From Icerya purchasi (lineage: Eukaryota; Arthropoda; Insecta; Hemiptera; Monophlebidae), in the NCBI GenBank assembly GCA_039619475.1, contig CM077115.1, forward strand, positions 517,162,815 through 517,226,814: DNA of 64,000 nucleotides, in the 5' to 3' direction. The position numbers and the translations under genes were made by a program. The notes beneath the pieces are model-generated. The model saw nothing but the letters and a program-made list of their open reading frames with translations. It did not search any database and was not told the DNA's origin. Shown here in pieces: positions 1-12,480 of this stretch; positions within the stretch are counted from its first letter, which is position 1, and each line of letters begins with the position of its first letter.

Positions 1-429
1 AGCATGAAGGGAGAAGTACCTAATCGTGCCTACTCGATGGTTATTCAAAATATAAAACGATATTCGAGACAAAATGAGATAAAGGGGGGGGGGGGGATTT
101 TGAGCGCAGAATCATGTGCGTTTAAGAAAAAAGTGAAATTTAATCGTATTTCAAACGACGCCGACTGCACATCTTCAAGTAGAATGAATAAGTGTGATAG
201 AGAATTGTATGAAATCGTTAAATTTGTTTTTCATTATCATCCGTAATAAGAGAAAAGTTCTAAAACGAATTGTACGAAAATTAAGAAGAAAATTTAAAAT
301 TTATTTTTTCTTTATAATTTTCACTTTCCCAAAAATATACGCATAGGTGATAGTTTATTTATGAAGTATTCGAAACGAATATATAATCACGAAAATAGCA
401 AATAGAAACACGGTTAATACACACTTATC
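1..429. other. AT-rich sequence, no gene seen
   Basis: No supportable gene. A + strand frame at 4-246 runs through a poly-G tract (about 85-97) and resembles no family I know. I treat it as chance. Confidence 0.5.
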
Positions 430-1545
430 ATCCGCAGGAACATTTTCGAACCTAGAGTGCCCATCGTCAGCTAAAAGTTGGAACCTACTACTGAACTTTA
501 TTGGAAGAAACAAATTCAACACGCATATGTATTAAAAACAGATTCAGATATGTGAAAATTCTCAGTATGTGATAATAAATATAATTTAAAGGAAAAAGAG
601 TAGTAGGGAATTCCTAATAGATTTCAAAATAGGCAATTTACCTAATATTAATCTTATTTTTACGTTTTAATGTTATTTATTATTTATTTTTAGTTTTCAT
701 TAATTTCTGATTTTTTATTTTTATTAATTAAGAAATTTATTTGTATTCATTGTGTTTACTTAAGCATTAATAAAAGACTTTTTAAGCGTGTGTGTATACG
801 TCTTACTTTCGTCTTGTTATTTACAAAATATGTATATTTCTATCCTTTCATTGTTTATTTAAATCTCGGCAACAAGAAAACCCTCTCTTTAATTTAGTGA
901 AATACGCGTTATTAAGTGTTTTATTTTGTTCGAATATTAGAACTTTGGCGATAAATTAATAAACATTTATTTATAGAGAATTCTACCGAAGTGTATGCTA
1001 GAATTAGAAACGATTAAAATATAATTATGAAAATAATATCAAATATAAACGGTATATAGGTAATAATGTACTTATCCGCAGAAGTTTTTTCAATAAAAAA
1101 GTCGAAAAACAATAAAACTGAAATAAAGGCTTATTTTATAGGTGCTTAAATAAACAATAAAAATACGGATGAAACTTCTCAAATGATCAAAATAAAATAC
1201 AAACGAAAAAGTACAAAAAAAAAAAAGAAAAACAACAAAAAACTAATAATAAACAGTAATAATTTAAAAAACGGTTAAAAAAGTAAGATTAATACCGGAT
1301 AAATTAAATTATTTTAGAACCTATTAGGAATTGCACACTTTTTCCAAACTGTGACTTCTTTCAAACTGTCTTTGTTCCTTAAATTTCATTTATTATTTAC
1401 GAATTTCCGCATATTCCAATCTGTTTTTATTAATATTACATATGTATATTTTTATGCATATAATAATCGACCTGTTTGTTTCGGGGTATACTTGAGTAGG
1501 TTTCCACTTTTAGCTAATGTATTTGTATTCATTTGAGAATAGCTT
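430..1545. mobile_element. Foldback-type element, copy A (long inverted repeats)
   Basis: The left part (about 490-690) reappears as an imperfect reverse complement at about 1290-1480. Shared words include GATTAATA next to a block around CTATTAGGAATT, and AAACAGATTCAGATATG against CATATTCCAATCTGTTTTTA. The outer segment 430-490, with words such as CATCGTCAGCTAAAAG, also occurs at 53745-53800 beside the larger copy B (53745-55580), whose arms share the same AATCTGTTTTTA and TTCCTTAAATTT blocks. Two copies with the same layout show a dispersed inverted-repeat element, not a local palindrome. I see no transposase and no clear target duplication, and the edges are approximate. It could be a MITE or foldback element of a DNA transposon. 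Confidence 0.6.
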
Positions 1546-1938
1546 ATTGTTCTAGTGAATAGGTTAGGAAAAATTTTTCTATTTAAAAAAGTGCATTCGA
1601 TATTCAAATTATACTCGAACGAAATGCCCATATCCGGTTTGCCTTTAATTCGTAAGATTTATCGATAATTCCGACGCGCAATCAATAAATTTGTCAAATG
1701 TACGTTTATGTGACGTTTCCTTTTGCCGCAGTTTTTTTTCTGCTCGATTAATTTAAAGATCTCTCTTCCGTTTCTTAGTAACATTATTGAAAGCGAGTAT
1801 TTTTTTGTGAGAAAGTGAGACGATTCTGTGATAGTTGAAAGTATGATCGGTGAAATTTCGTACACAGCAGTGACTAGAAATACGTTAAATTTGAATCGAA
1901 TTTTTATAATAAAGTCAAAAACTTCTTTTTTAAAAAAC

Positions 1939-1982
1939 TATATATATATATGTATATATATATTTTTTTTTTTTTTTTTTTT
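1939..1982. repeat. (TA)n followed by poly(T)
   Basis: A short TA microsatellite runs into a poly-T tract. It lies about 60 bases from the C-terminal end of a - strand LINE relic (2039-2291). Read on the - strand the tract is A-rich, so it may be that LINE's degraded tail. Confidence 0.7.
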
Positions 1983-2038
1983 AATGAGCTCGGTGTAAAC
2001 ACTGACCCAACTATACATGGACTTAGATCACCTACTCA

Positions 2039-2291
2039 GATTATGCGGCGATCGGTGATAGAAAGTATAAAGTAAAGAAAGAGAACGGCTGGAGATGGGA
2101 AGGAAAGGATAAAGGAAGCATTGAAAGGGGTAAGAAGATCCAAGAATTCGGCATATAGATGAGAGCACTCAGGGAAAAGAGCAGGGCATTCAAAAAGGAT
2201 ATGGTTGGGGTCGCATATAAAGGGAGGATGGATCAGTAGAGATAATTAGATCTTATATCTTAAAGGTTTAGTTAAATGTCCTGCAAAATTT
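2039..2291 (-). pseudogene. LINE C-terminal fragment (GHL / C-x-NHILFECP motif)
   Basis: The - strand reads GHLTKPLRYKI, one stop, LSLLIHPPFICDPNHILFECP (20 residues from SLLI), then about 40 hydrophobic residues including LLTPFNASFILSFPSP, ending TDRRII and a stop. The GH-plus-cysteine-histidine-cysteine layout is the gag-like knuckle that follows RNase H at the C-terminus of I/Jockey-type non-LTR retrotransposons. In these the segment lies after reverse transcriptase and RNase H and binds nucleic acid. Only this terminus survives and it carries an in-frame stop, so it is dead. Fragments sharing the final ASFILSFPSP-like block occur at 4632-4745 (-) and 4881-5018 (+). Confidence 0.7.
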
Positions 2292-3710
2292 TTTTTTTTT
2301 TTTTTGAAACTAGTTTTGAAAATAAAACTTAATACAATTCTGCGATTCGGCTCCGGTGGAGGATTATTTTTATTCTTCCGCTAAAAATGGTTGATCGGTA
2401 AAAAACGGAATTAAAAATAAAACGCTATTCGATCTCGGGATGTTTTTTTAATTTTTTTTTCATCCTTCCCTCTATTATACTCCTCCCATACGGCTTTAGT
2501 TATAACAATACAAAAGGGGGGGGGAGGAGAAAGAAAAAAAGGTAGAAATAAAAAATTAAAAACAAAAATGTAGTCTGTCGGCTCGTTGGTATTATAGCTC
2601 GCGGAGTAGCAGAGGAAAGGAGTGGATACAAAAAGCTCGAAACCAGAACAATTAGAAGAAATTGGGGATGGCCTAAGGACCGATATAGGATTCAAAAGAA
2701 AAAAAAAAGCGCGTCTTTTTTTTTGAATTGCCGAATTGCAGGGAAAGTATCATTTTCCGTACGATTCTTCCAAAAAATAATTATTAGACAAAGTTCGACG
2801 AGAGTTTATCGCGCTGAATAACGAAAATTTCACGGAAACATAAAAAAAGTTCTAGTGGTTAACTTTAAAAACGATCAACCGATCATTCACACTATCCCGC
2901 TGAATTCAGCGCTAGTTAAACGAGAAGGTAAAAATATATAGGTTTTTTTTCTGTATTTTTATTTTTTTAGGATTCGGCGAACCTTCGTCCAGGAACAATT
3001 AGAATCGGAAGGAGTCGGTTAAATTTCAATGCGACAGTACTAGATGGCTGCGGGATATATAAAAGGACCAATAATGAATGTAACAGTGAGTGTGTGTGTC
3101 TTAGCAAATACAGATGCGCCGCAGAAAGAGAGGGATACTTCGAGAATTGCATTATTTAGTTGACGAGGGTAGAGTGGAAAGGAGAATAAGGGTTGCGGTG
3201 CAAGAGGAAAGAAATACGCGGACGAATAGTGCAGGGAGAACGATGAAGCGAAGGAAAGTCGAGATTAGATCGGATGTAACGAATAATTGCTAAGAAGTAG
3301 TCTCACTAAGGCGTACTCGATTAGTTAATTGTGCTTCGTTCGGCGTATAGAATATTCCGTTGCTGCACATTGTAATTCCTTAAAACTTCACTTGCGCGCT
3401 GAGTTAAATATCCATAGAGGAAAAAAATGAAAAAAAAAAAAAAGAAGTCGAAATCCGGCATGGAATATCTTTTATATAAAGACATAACGCGGGATTTTTG
3501 TTTAAACGGACGAAACGGCAAGCCGAGAATAAACGTTATCAGTGGAGTGCCCGTATGATCGGATTAGCCAAAAAAAACAAACAAAAACAAATGGAGGTTG
3601 GTGCGGGAATAAAAGAGCAAGAATATAGGGGGACCAGTGAAATGGTGTAATACAGGGGAAGGCTGCGATTAAGTTGTTACAGTTATAGTTTGCTAAAATA
3701 AATAAATTAA
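2292..3710. other. AT-rich, no gene seen; homopolymer tracts
   Basis: The - strand frames at 2411-2695, 2967-3152 and 3321-3521 are short, cross homopolymer tracts, and resemble no family. Part of this stretch could be upstream LINE sequence too decayed to read, because a - strand LINE terminus abuts it. I cannot show that. Confidence 0.45.
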
Positions 3711-3752
3711 ACTAATAATAATGATAGTAATAATGATAATAATAATAATAAT

Positions 3753-3842
<90 letters not shown>
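3711..3842. repeat. (TAA)n microsatellite
   Basis: About 130 bases of mostly perfect TAA repeat with a few TGA and TTA interruptions. Confidence 0.95.
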
Positions 3843-3844
<2 letters not shown>

Positions 3845-4631
3845 GGTATTACAGTGTCGGAGTACACATCAGCCCCTTCGTCAACTGATTAAATTGCGCT
3901 TTATCGGGTTTTTCTCATATGTTGTACTATCACGTTTGGCACAGTTACGCTGCGAAGAACTTGGAGCTTTTTGCATCAGTAAAATACGCGTGTGAGATTG
4001 TGAAAAATTTTGATTTTAGTAAAAATAATTCGCTCGGTTGATTTTTAGAGTATTTAACGGAAACCTTCTGCCGTGCTATCCGTCGATATCATTCGGCGGC
4101 TTCTGTTTTTATTTATCCGATGCGTAAATATTTAGTCTCTCGAGAGGCGAGACGGATTAAGAAAGATTTGACAGCTGGCCGCCCGATTGAAAAATTTGAG
4201 AAGTTTCCAAGAAAACCATTACACAAATACAAAGAGCGCTTCTTCGGACGCGATTTATTTCCACCGCTTTATTTCTTTTAGCGAACCGGCTGCAGTAGAG
4301 GTTTTTGAAAATCCGTACTGCCATCGCAGATTATCAGTCATTTTCTTTTTTCAGTCTCGTAATCAAGCAGACTGCGTTCAAGTTGTTCCCAGCTCTTCAT
4401 TTTTGTTTCTTGCATTTTTTTTCATCCTTTTTTGTACCTTTTTTCAGCGTCCTAAGAACCTCACGTGAAATTATATAAAGTAATTGCATTACCCCAAAAA
4501 AACTAATAATAGGACCATTTCTAGTTTTTTTGTTGTTTTTTTTTGGGCTTGTCAATCAAGGACCTTTACCCAAAAACAAAAGGTAAGGAAAGAAGTCGGT
4601 TATATTTTGATCCGATCATCAGAAATTTTAT

Positions 4632-4745
4632 CTAAAAAGCAATCAATATAGCAGGAATAATTAGTGGGGAAGGAAAGGACAGGATATAGGAAGCATAATA
4701 AGGGGTAGGAAGTCCAAGCTTAAGCAAATAAGAATATAAGGCGGA
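4632..4745 (-). pseudogene. LINE C-terminal tail fragment
   Basis: The - strand reads LYSYLLKLGLPTPYYASYIL, then SFPSPLIIPAILIAF and a stop. This aligns with the extreme C-terminus of the LINE relic at 2039-2291 (ASFILSFPSP) and of the + strand copy at 4881-5018 (ASFILSLPSP). Only about 35 codons are readable. The upstream cysteine-histidine motif is missing, so the copy is truncated or decayed. Family assignment depends on this cross-match inside the window. Confidence 0.6.
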
Positions 4746-4880
4746 ACGCTCCACGGTTTTTTCTTAAATGTCGATTATTTAATATTGAAAATTTTCAAAA
4801 AATAAGCAAACGAAAAAAAAGTCTCCATCTGAGCTGTATAAGTCCGATATTAATGATCGAGAAAAGAAATAATAAGAACT

Positions 4881-5018
4881 ATAAATCCTTCCTCTTACAA
4901 AACCGGTATTCCCGCTCCGTACTGTGCTTCATTCATTCTCTCCCTTCCTTCTCCTTCGGTTATTCTAGCTCTTGATTCCTTTCTGCTGTCGACTATTTCT
5001 GATCGTGTAAGAATCTGA
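4881..5018 (+). pseudogene. LINE C-terminal tail fragment, opposite orientation
   Basis: The + strand reads PAPYCASFILSLPSPSVI, then about 20 residues ending ISDRVRI and a stop at 5016-5018. This matches the C-terminal block of the - strand relics at 2039-2291 and 4632-4745. The 4632-4745 and 4881-5018 pieces face away from each other at their 5' sides about 135 bases apart, giving a local inverted arrangement of one LINE family. It is too short to say whether this came from two insertions or a rearrangement. Confidence 0.6.
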
Positions 5019-5168
5019 GTCTCTCTTTCCTCTCTGTTGCGCTGTTCTCGGGCCAATGTCCATGATGACGAACCCATTTAGAAAAAAAAAAACAAAAAAA
5101 GAAAAGCACTATAAGGGGAATAGGCAGAAGTTTAGAATCGAAAATAATCGGAAGGACGACCGCAGAGG

Positions 5169-5220
5169 AAAGCGATGAAAGAAGACGAAGGAAAGCGATG
5201 AAAGAAGACGAAGGAAAACG
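5169..5220. repeat. 23-bp tandem repeat, about two copies
   Basis: The unit AAAGCGATGAAAGAAGACG plus AAGG occurs at 5169 and 5192, with a partial third copy. It is purine-rich. No function is apparent. Confidence 0.85.
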
Positions 5221-5225
5221 AAGAT

Positions 5226-8200
5226 TTGTTATAGGAAACAACCTATTAGCATAAAAAGTCTCGAACGCATATATATGTATATATGTATTGTTGTCATATG
5301 AAAAGAAATTGCCTTAAGATGGAGAGATGGTGCCGCAAAAGATGGTTTTCGAAAGTACGCCGGTCTGAAGGATAATTAGTCGTTTCATTTTGGCCATTCC
5401 CGATTTAGAAAAAGAATAAAAATTATCAAAGTGAGAAGAAAGAATGATAAAAAAAAAAAAAAAAAAAAAAAAGAAATCGATTAGCCATCAGAAGGAACTC
5501 AAGTAAAGAGCAATATTAGGCTCCGAAAGTAATTATGAAAAGGAAGAATAGAATTAAATCTTTCCATCTCGATTTTCGCTGCTCCAACAATGTTTAATAG
5601 ACACGCATGTATATCGTATGCAGAATATTGCCATGAATGTGTGCTATTCATGACACTATATAGTTGGCAATATTCTGTGGGCGGTACGATATAGGACACT
5701 TTGATGTTGCAATATTTCATTTTAATCGACCAATTTCTAATTTTCTTGCATTTGTGTTCTCTCGGGGCACATAATTAAACGATTTATTTAAACTATAATT
5801 TCTACTGGTCGTCGCCGACGGACCTTGATAATTCAGGGCTTCGATTTTTGTACGATGAGTTTTTAAAAATAAGTAGCTGCGGCTATCTTGCTTTTGGCTG
5901 TAGCAAAAACAGTGCTGACAGATGCGTCGATTTTGTTAACGGCGCAAGTAGCTTTCTGAAAGAAAAAAAAAACAAAAAAAAAAACAGTTCATCGTTCTTA
6001 TTTTGATTGTAAATCTTTGAAACTTTAAAAAAAAACAAAACAACAAAAGCTGCCATTTTATTTCTAAATTAACCATTCCATTATTTACGATCTGCAGCGA
6101 GAGACGTTTCGCAATTCGACTGATCGTTGTATTCTATTTTAATTCATATAGATCGGCGCTATCGGTCAAATGATAAACAGCTTATGATGCGATGCGCGCC
6201 GTAGTATGTTCGAGCGGATGAAACTTAAAATAACCGATTCTAGGTCAGCTGTTCGTTTTAGAGTCAGTCTGTTGTTATTGCAATGTTTTTTAAATTGCTC
6301 TATCGAGAGAGAGAGAGAGTGTAAATATTTGATTTTGCTCTATTGTAGAAATGATCGTCGGCAGGATAAAATTAATTAAAAGTGCAAGTGAAAAATAATT
6401 CTAGAATTACCGAAATGATTTCGCATCTGAACAAATAGCTTTATGTTTCTGTTTTCGAATCGATCGGGCATTTTTATGTTTTGCAGCGTTTCAAATATCG
6501 CTTAAGAAAAAAGGAAAAAAAAATAAACTTATTTCAATCTGTTTTTAACCAAAAACAGAACTTACGTAACTTTTTCTTTTTAATATTACTATATATTTTT
6601 TTCCAACCTATTTTATAATAAACTTCCCTTCTTCCTGTGCAAACTTGTCTCATAACCTCCTAGATTGTTTTTACCTTCCTCCTTATTCTATATTAAACAT
6701 TTAATAACTAACTTCGCGTTCTTTCTCTATCTCCGGCTTTTAATTTTTATTTGCCGATGACTACAGTGATAACTACCGGCATTTTTTTTCCGCCGGATTT
6801 GTGGTCATCCTTCGCACTGTCACCTTTCAACTTTCTCTTTCCTTAAGAATTTTAATTGCCCCCAACTATTACGAGCGTCTTAATAGAAGTATCCCTGTTT
6901 CTTTATTATTATTATACAATTATGTTATGTTTCTCGTTTGATCTCATCTGCTTTCTACACCATGGTCGCTCAATTTCACTTTAACGTTTTTTTTCTTTTT
7001 TAAGTTCTTAAATTCCCCTTTTAATTCTGTCTATCCCTTAAAACATTTTCACATTCTCACCTTCTTTTCATATACAAAAACTTTCACCATCTGGCCTAAT
7101 TCATATCTCTTCTCTAATCAGTTCACCCTTGGTTCGGTAATTTCTTTTCCCATTTATATATTCATATTTTTCCTCTACTATCTCGTTGGATCTCGCTTTT
7201 CATCTTCTGCTTCTTCCGCATGGCCCATCATGACTTTCCAAAGATTCTCAACACTAATAGATAATTTTCTGAATGCCGATTTCTTAAATGTTCTAACATC
7301 TAATATACTACATATTTAAAAATTCCCATTAATTACATTCCGTAATGCACATTACATCTCCAACTTGGTAATTTTATAACCCAACTTTAGCTGAATGTCC
7401 CTTTACCAGCGGGGGAGGCCCATGCATAAAAAAAAAAAAAAAAAAAAAATTAAAAAGCAAAAAAGAAAAGAAAAATTTGTACACGTTCCGATTTATCAAA
7501 TTTCTCGCGATGAAGCAAATTTGAATTTTTATAGCAATGTAATGAGTATTTTCTCCGCTACATATTATAAGTCCGGGATATTTTCGTTTAATTTTTTTTT
7601 TTTTCTTTTTGATATTTCTCGAAATCGAAAACTTTATCCGGCTCGTAGAAATGTCACGAAATTTTTTTTTGTAATGATTTTTACTTACAGCCCCAATAAT
7701 CGGTAGCTCAACCGAAGTATCTTATTTATATACGTCTATGGCAAAAACATTTTAATCAATTTGTGATCAGCAATTTTTCATGTTTTTATTAAAGCTTTCA
7801 ATACCTCACAGAGCGAAAGACATGTCACAATGTACTTCTTCTCCGTGCAAAATATATACGTTGGGTTTTTGGTTTTATTGTATTTCGAACAGCCTTTCAA
7901 AATATACCCCTTTTTTAATTTTGCATAAAGTTTGATTGGTTTCTTTTTTCGTTTTTTGAGGTAATATTTACCAATCATTTTTATTGTACGCCTTTTTCGT
8001 GACTCGCTTCAAGACTATAAAGTAGTGACAGTAGTATAATAATTATCCTTTAGGATAAATTTTTTCTATTACTTTTCTTAAATTAGCCCAGAGGAAGAAT
8101 CAAAACACGCCTCCAATCGGGAGAAGTTTAGAGTTGTTTTATTTCTCGGCCGATTGTGTATTTTTACAAGTAATAATAATCGCATATTAATTTTATTAAA

Positions 8201-8883
8201 TACCATCCGTTTTAGTATATTACGAGAGATAACAACGGAATAATAGTGGAAAACGGAGTTCTTCGATAATATCTATTTTCAGGTTGGAACATAAAATTCC
8301 GTTTTATTTATACATGTTTTAGCTCACGCGGCGGGTGAAAAACGTATTTCGAACATTTAGCGCGTTGCTTTTTTATGTTGCCGAAAGATAGCGTAATTAT
8401 CGAAATTTTGCCAATTTTCAGAACGGAAGAACCGAAAACGAGCTATTTTTTTAGTAATCGGGAAAGTATTTTTTTTTATTAATATACCGACTTTATTTCC
8501 TACTTGTGTTTTTTAAAATCAATCGATATTTTTTTATACGTCTGCGCCATGTCGCGTATCTAATCCGTATGACATTTTCCCCTTAATTCTTGCTTTTTAC
8601 GTAATTTCATCACCTACAAAAAATATTGCACAGTTTACCTGCGTGTAATTGGCGCCCAAACTTTAATAATAATTAATTAGAGCTATATAAAAGAATACTG
8701 CATTTTAAAATATAATTAACCGGCAACGTTATGCCGGGGCGGTGAAAAACGTCTAGTTACAAAAAAAAAATGTATACAGATATTGCAAAATCTCAAAAAC
8801 GAAAATTGGTAGAACTATAAATATAACTCGAGATTTTAAAGTTTTATGTACATATATATTTATATGTATATGTATATATATAT
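5226..8883. other. No gene seen; pyrimidine-rich stretch 6600-7400 may be a decayed LINE 3' region
   Basis: There are no supportable exons. From about 6600 to 7400 the + strand is unusually C/T-rich, like the 3' coding ends of the LINE relics nearby. It includes CCAGCGGGGGAGGCCCATGC just before a poly(A) run at about 7430-7449, as expected for a LINE 3' end. No protein motif could be confirmed, so this is a guess. A poly(A) tract also lies at 5450-5472 and a GA run near 6306-6320. Confidence 0.3.
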
Positions 8884-9205
8884 AAAAACTCGGCCATTTT
8901 GGCCTCGCAAGGGACCTTGCCCGTTGACCCCTCTTGCTTTTATTTATGTCTCTTTCTTGTATAAAATGATTAAAATTTATAACGTAATTCTTACTGGCAT
9001 CAACACAAAAAGAAAAACAAAACATAATCACAAAAATCCTATCCTAACATTTAACTTTCATTACATAAAATTAAGATATTGTGTTTCATTACATTTTTCG
9101 TTACATAAAATTGTGACATTTTTTAAATAACAATAACAAAAATCCTATAAATTATAACAAACGTTACACATGAAGTTGGGACATTTTTTCGAATGGGGGG
9201 GTAGC
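8884..9205 (-). mobile_element. Dispersed 330-bp repeat, copy 1
   Basis: The segment from AACTCGGCCATTTTGGCCTC to CGAATGGGGGGGTAGCC is a close reverse complement of 40637-40988. Both copies abut a (TA)n run at the same end. The end carries two small palindromes, GGCC-ATTTT-GGCC and GCAAGG-GA-CCTTGC. There is no coding capacity: the frames at 8753-9031 and 8846-9130 are shadows of it. A non-autonomous element with a TA-rich tail or target preference fits. I cannot place the family. Confidence 0.75.
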
Positions 9206-9976
9206 CTAAGAATTACGTTGTAATTAATATACCGTACGTATGAAAAACATTTAGATAATTTCTTCCGTTAGTATTTTAAATTATTTTGAGAATCAATGTA
9301 CCAAAATTATATGCATTGATAATCAATAATAGTGCACATTAATGGGAAAAATAAGACACCGCCGCGCGAAGGAAAATGAGACTGAATGTCGTGGAAATTG
9401 AATTCGAGGCCGAATTTCGTGAACTATAAGAATTTCAGTCGATGATTTAAGGAAACCGAAGGAACACGTGAATTAATTTACCTTATAAGATTTGTCCATG
9501 CAGAAAAAGTTTGTGTATCCAGCTGGACTATACATATTTTTCATTAAAATCTTTAAAGATTTTTTGATACTACGGAGTTAATTCCATTTTGAGGTTTTGT
9601 TTTTTTTTTTGCTTCGCTGTGTTTAAATTCGGCAATGCGCGTGTATTTAAGCTGGGATCAAAATTTATTTCGGCAACAGCCTGTGAACGAGACACAGACG
9701 ATTTAATATTATTCGCGCCAGTTTTATGACTAAAATTTTTCGAAATTTTATTCGTTTAACAACATGCCCATAGTGACCTTTATTATAACAAATTAATAAC
9801 GAATTTGCGTTAATACATAGTGAACTTTATAAAACTTTTATATACATTCAATCTAAATAAATATTAAACGGTCAAAATTTACTTATACTGATATTCAGTC
9901 CCAAAGATTTAAACATCATCGATTTATTCAATAAATTGACAAATTTTAATACCTTAATTAACGGATAATAATAAAT
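9206..9976. other. AT-rich, no gene seen
   Basis: Nothing supportable. The last about 200 bases could be upstream Penelope-like sequence, but they are not readable as protein. Confidence 0.4.
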
Positions 9977-10275
9977 AATTCTGGAATATGTAAAAATTGT
10001 AATGAAATATACGTAGGACAAACAAAAAGATCCTTTAAAACACGTTATAAAGAGTATTTACAACGCTTATTCATATATATGACTATTTAGAAAAGCCGAA
10101 ATTTGCTGAGAACATCTTATTATAGGAAACAAACGTATCATTTTATTAATAATCTAGAAATTTTATATGAAAATAATAAAAATAATGAAAGATCCGGTTT
10201 TATTAAATTTTTACAGAAACCTATAGTCGTATTAATATTTATACAAAACACAATATTATTAATTAATTAATTAAT
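9977..10275 (+). pseudogene. Penelope-like element fragment, GIY-YIG endonuclease domain
   Basis: The + strand reads SGICKNCNEIYVGQTKRSFK then TRYKEYL (split here for length). This is the CxxC-xxxYIGQT-R-F-xR-xEH signature of the GIY-YIG nuclease at the C-terminus of Penelope-like retroelements, which nicks target DNA for insertion. After stops and frameshifts, another frame resumes with AEHLI-like residues and HFINNLEILYENNKNNER, matching the usual NLEILY region downstream of the nuclease core. The first tyrosine of GIY is lost (GI directly before C). No reverse transcriptase is readable upstream. The copy ends in a (TTAA)n run at 10257-10284. Confidence 0.65.
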
Positions 10276-12480
10276 TAATTAATTATCAATCAACTATAAA
10301 ACAACAATCCATTACTTAATATATATATATATAGTATTTATTTTGATCTAAATATTTTAAATATTTTTACATTTGTTATTTTTAAATGTTTTTTTCGTAT
10401 ATTTTAAATTAGTAATTATTATAATCGATTTATTTATTTTAAAACACAATCGACTTTTAATATCGCAATTCGTTATATTAAACTTTTTAATTAGTCAAAT
10501 GATTATTATGTTGCACTAGGCTGTCCGAAATTAGTGTTATTTTCTATACGTTTAGTATTTATTACAATTTACATAATTATTTAATTTAAATTAATAACGC
10601 TTTTAATGTTACTCTGAAATTTTAATGTTATTACTGTTCGAATTTTTATCGAAAAATTTACAAAGCAATTATCAACGTTTCTAAAATGTGTACGAATCGA
10701 CGCGATTTGATTTGGCGACGTCTCTTAGTAACCAACATTTAAACTGTAATCGGTCATAGATACGAATAACAGTCAGTAGTTGTAGCAAATAAAATGAAAG
10801 GTATTTTGAAACGGTATCTGTGTACGACGGAGGTTATAAAAATCTGTCATCTTTCGATAAATTGAAACGATGAAGAGTTTAGGAGGGGCACACTTCAGGC
10901 AGAAAGAAAAAAGATGAAATAAAAAAAAGTAGTGAATTATATTTAATTATTTCTTAATTGCTGGAAATTATCGATAATATCGATTATTTTCAAGAGGGCT
11001 AAATAGTTATCGTTTGTCTTTTTAAATGTCACCGGTTCAGTGTCGCAAAAGGCAAATTCAACCGATCATCGCTAAAATTGCCTGTTTTGCTTACACATTT
11101 TCTTCTTTGTTTTTTATTTTCGTCTTTTCTTTTTCCTTATTTCCTGCTCGCACTTCTCAAAGAAGACCAAGTAGGCGAATTTGAATATATAAACTATCGT
11201 CATGTATTTGTCTATACATATCGTATTTATACTGTGGTTCTATGTGCATGTTTTTATATACATACGTTAACGCAATGTCGAAAGTGACTAGTGAATGTTG
11301 ACATTGCTGGACTCCCGCAGCAGGCTATGTCCGAAAACGGTTACTAGAATAAGAAACGGATTAACTTACGAGTCTGCCGATGGTATACTATAATATCAGC
11401 AACGGATACTATGTTTGTCATAAGCCCCCATTAGTGCAATTTGTTGTTATTTTGTATTGAAAATTATACATACGTACTTTAATTTTAATTCTACGATCAA
11501 ACTACGCAACTTTCAATAGTAAGCGACCATCAAAATACTTAATTACCGTTAATAATCGTCAATTTTTTTTATTGAATAAAATCAAAGAGCATCGATTACT
11601 TATGAATAATTTTATTACGGAGTACACTCAGATAAAACTAAAATCAAACTGCCTACGAATGTACTCCATTATATTGTTAGCTGATAATATAGCCCGAAAA
11701 CTTTTCCTTAAATTAGGGTATTTATTTCAATTTATTTAATAGAAAATAATGTAATATTCATTTTTCAATTATTTATTTTATTTCATAAACATTTACAAAC
11801 AGGTCTTAATATATGTATATAACTATCGACAACTTTTTCCTGCGGTGTTCTTTATCGTTTTCATTTATTAAAATATATAATAGATAGGGCCTTTCTAAAA
11901 AACCCTTGAAACACACCGACAAAAAAAAACAAAAAAAACAAAAAACCTAATATTTTAAATTGCAAAACTTTATCCCCCTTTGCATTTATTTTCCGCGCAA
12001 ACCGAGTTTTTTTTTTTTTTTTTTTGTATAGTGAAAAGAATGCGCAGATAACATCGAAGAATAGTTTTATAAAATATGTACGCATTTCGAAATTTCAAGT
12101 ACACAATGCCTCGAGAGACGATCATCGCCGCGGAGGATTTTCCAGTAATTTTCCAAAGTCGGAGGAGAATGTTATTGTAGGATAGATTTTTTCCAGTGAT
12201 GAATTCGGAATATCGATGATAGCGGTTAATAGACGCTGGAGCGTTTTAAGCGGGAAAAGAGTTAATGTTTTGCAGTGAAATGGCGCAAGGAAGCGAAGAG
12301 GCGTTCAGTGATGTTGTAGCGGCTTCTGAAAATATGAACTGAACGCGTGCCTGTATTTTCACGCTTACATGAATAAGAAACGAAGTTGTTCGCGATGTAA
12401 AGATAAATTTCAATTAATCACACAGCTGGTATTTCATTGTTTTCGGTGTAGTTTATGTAGCTCAAAATTTAGCTAGTCGC
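10276..12480. other. AT-rich, no gene seen
   Basis: No supportable coding sequence, RNA gene or repeat beyond short homopolymers and a TA run near 10320-10333. Confidence 0.5.
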
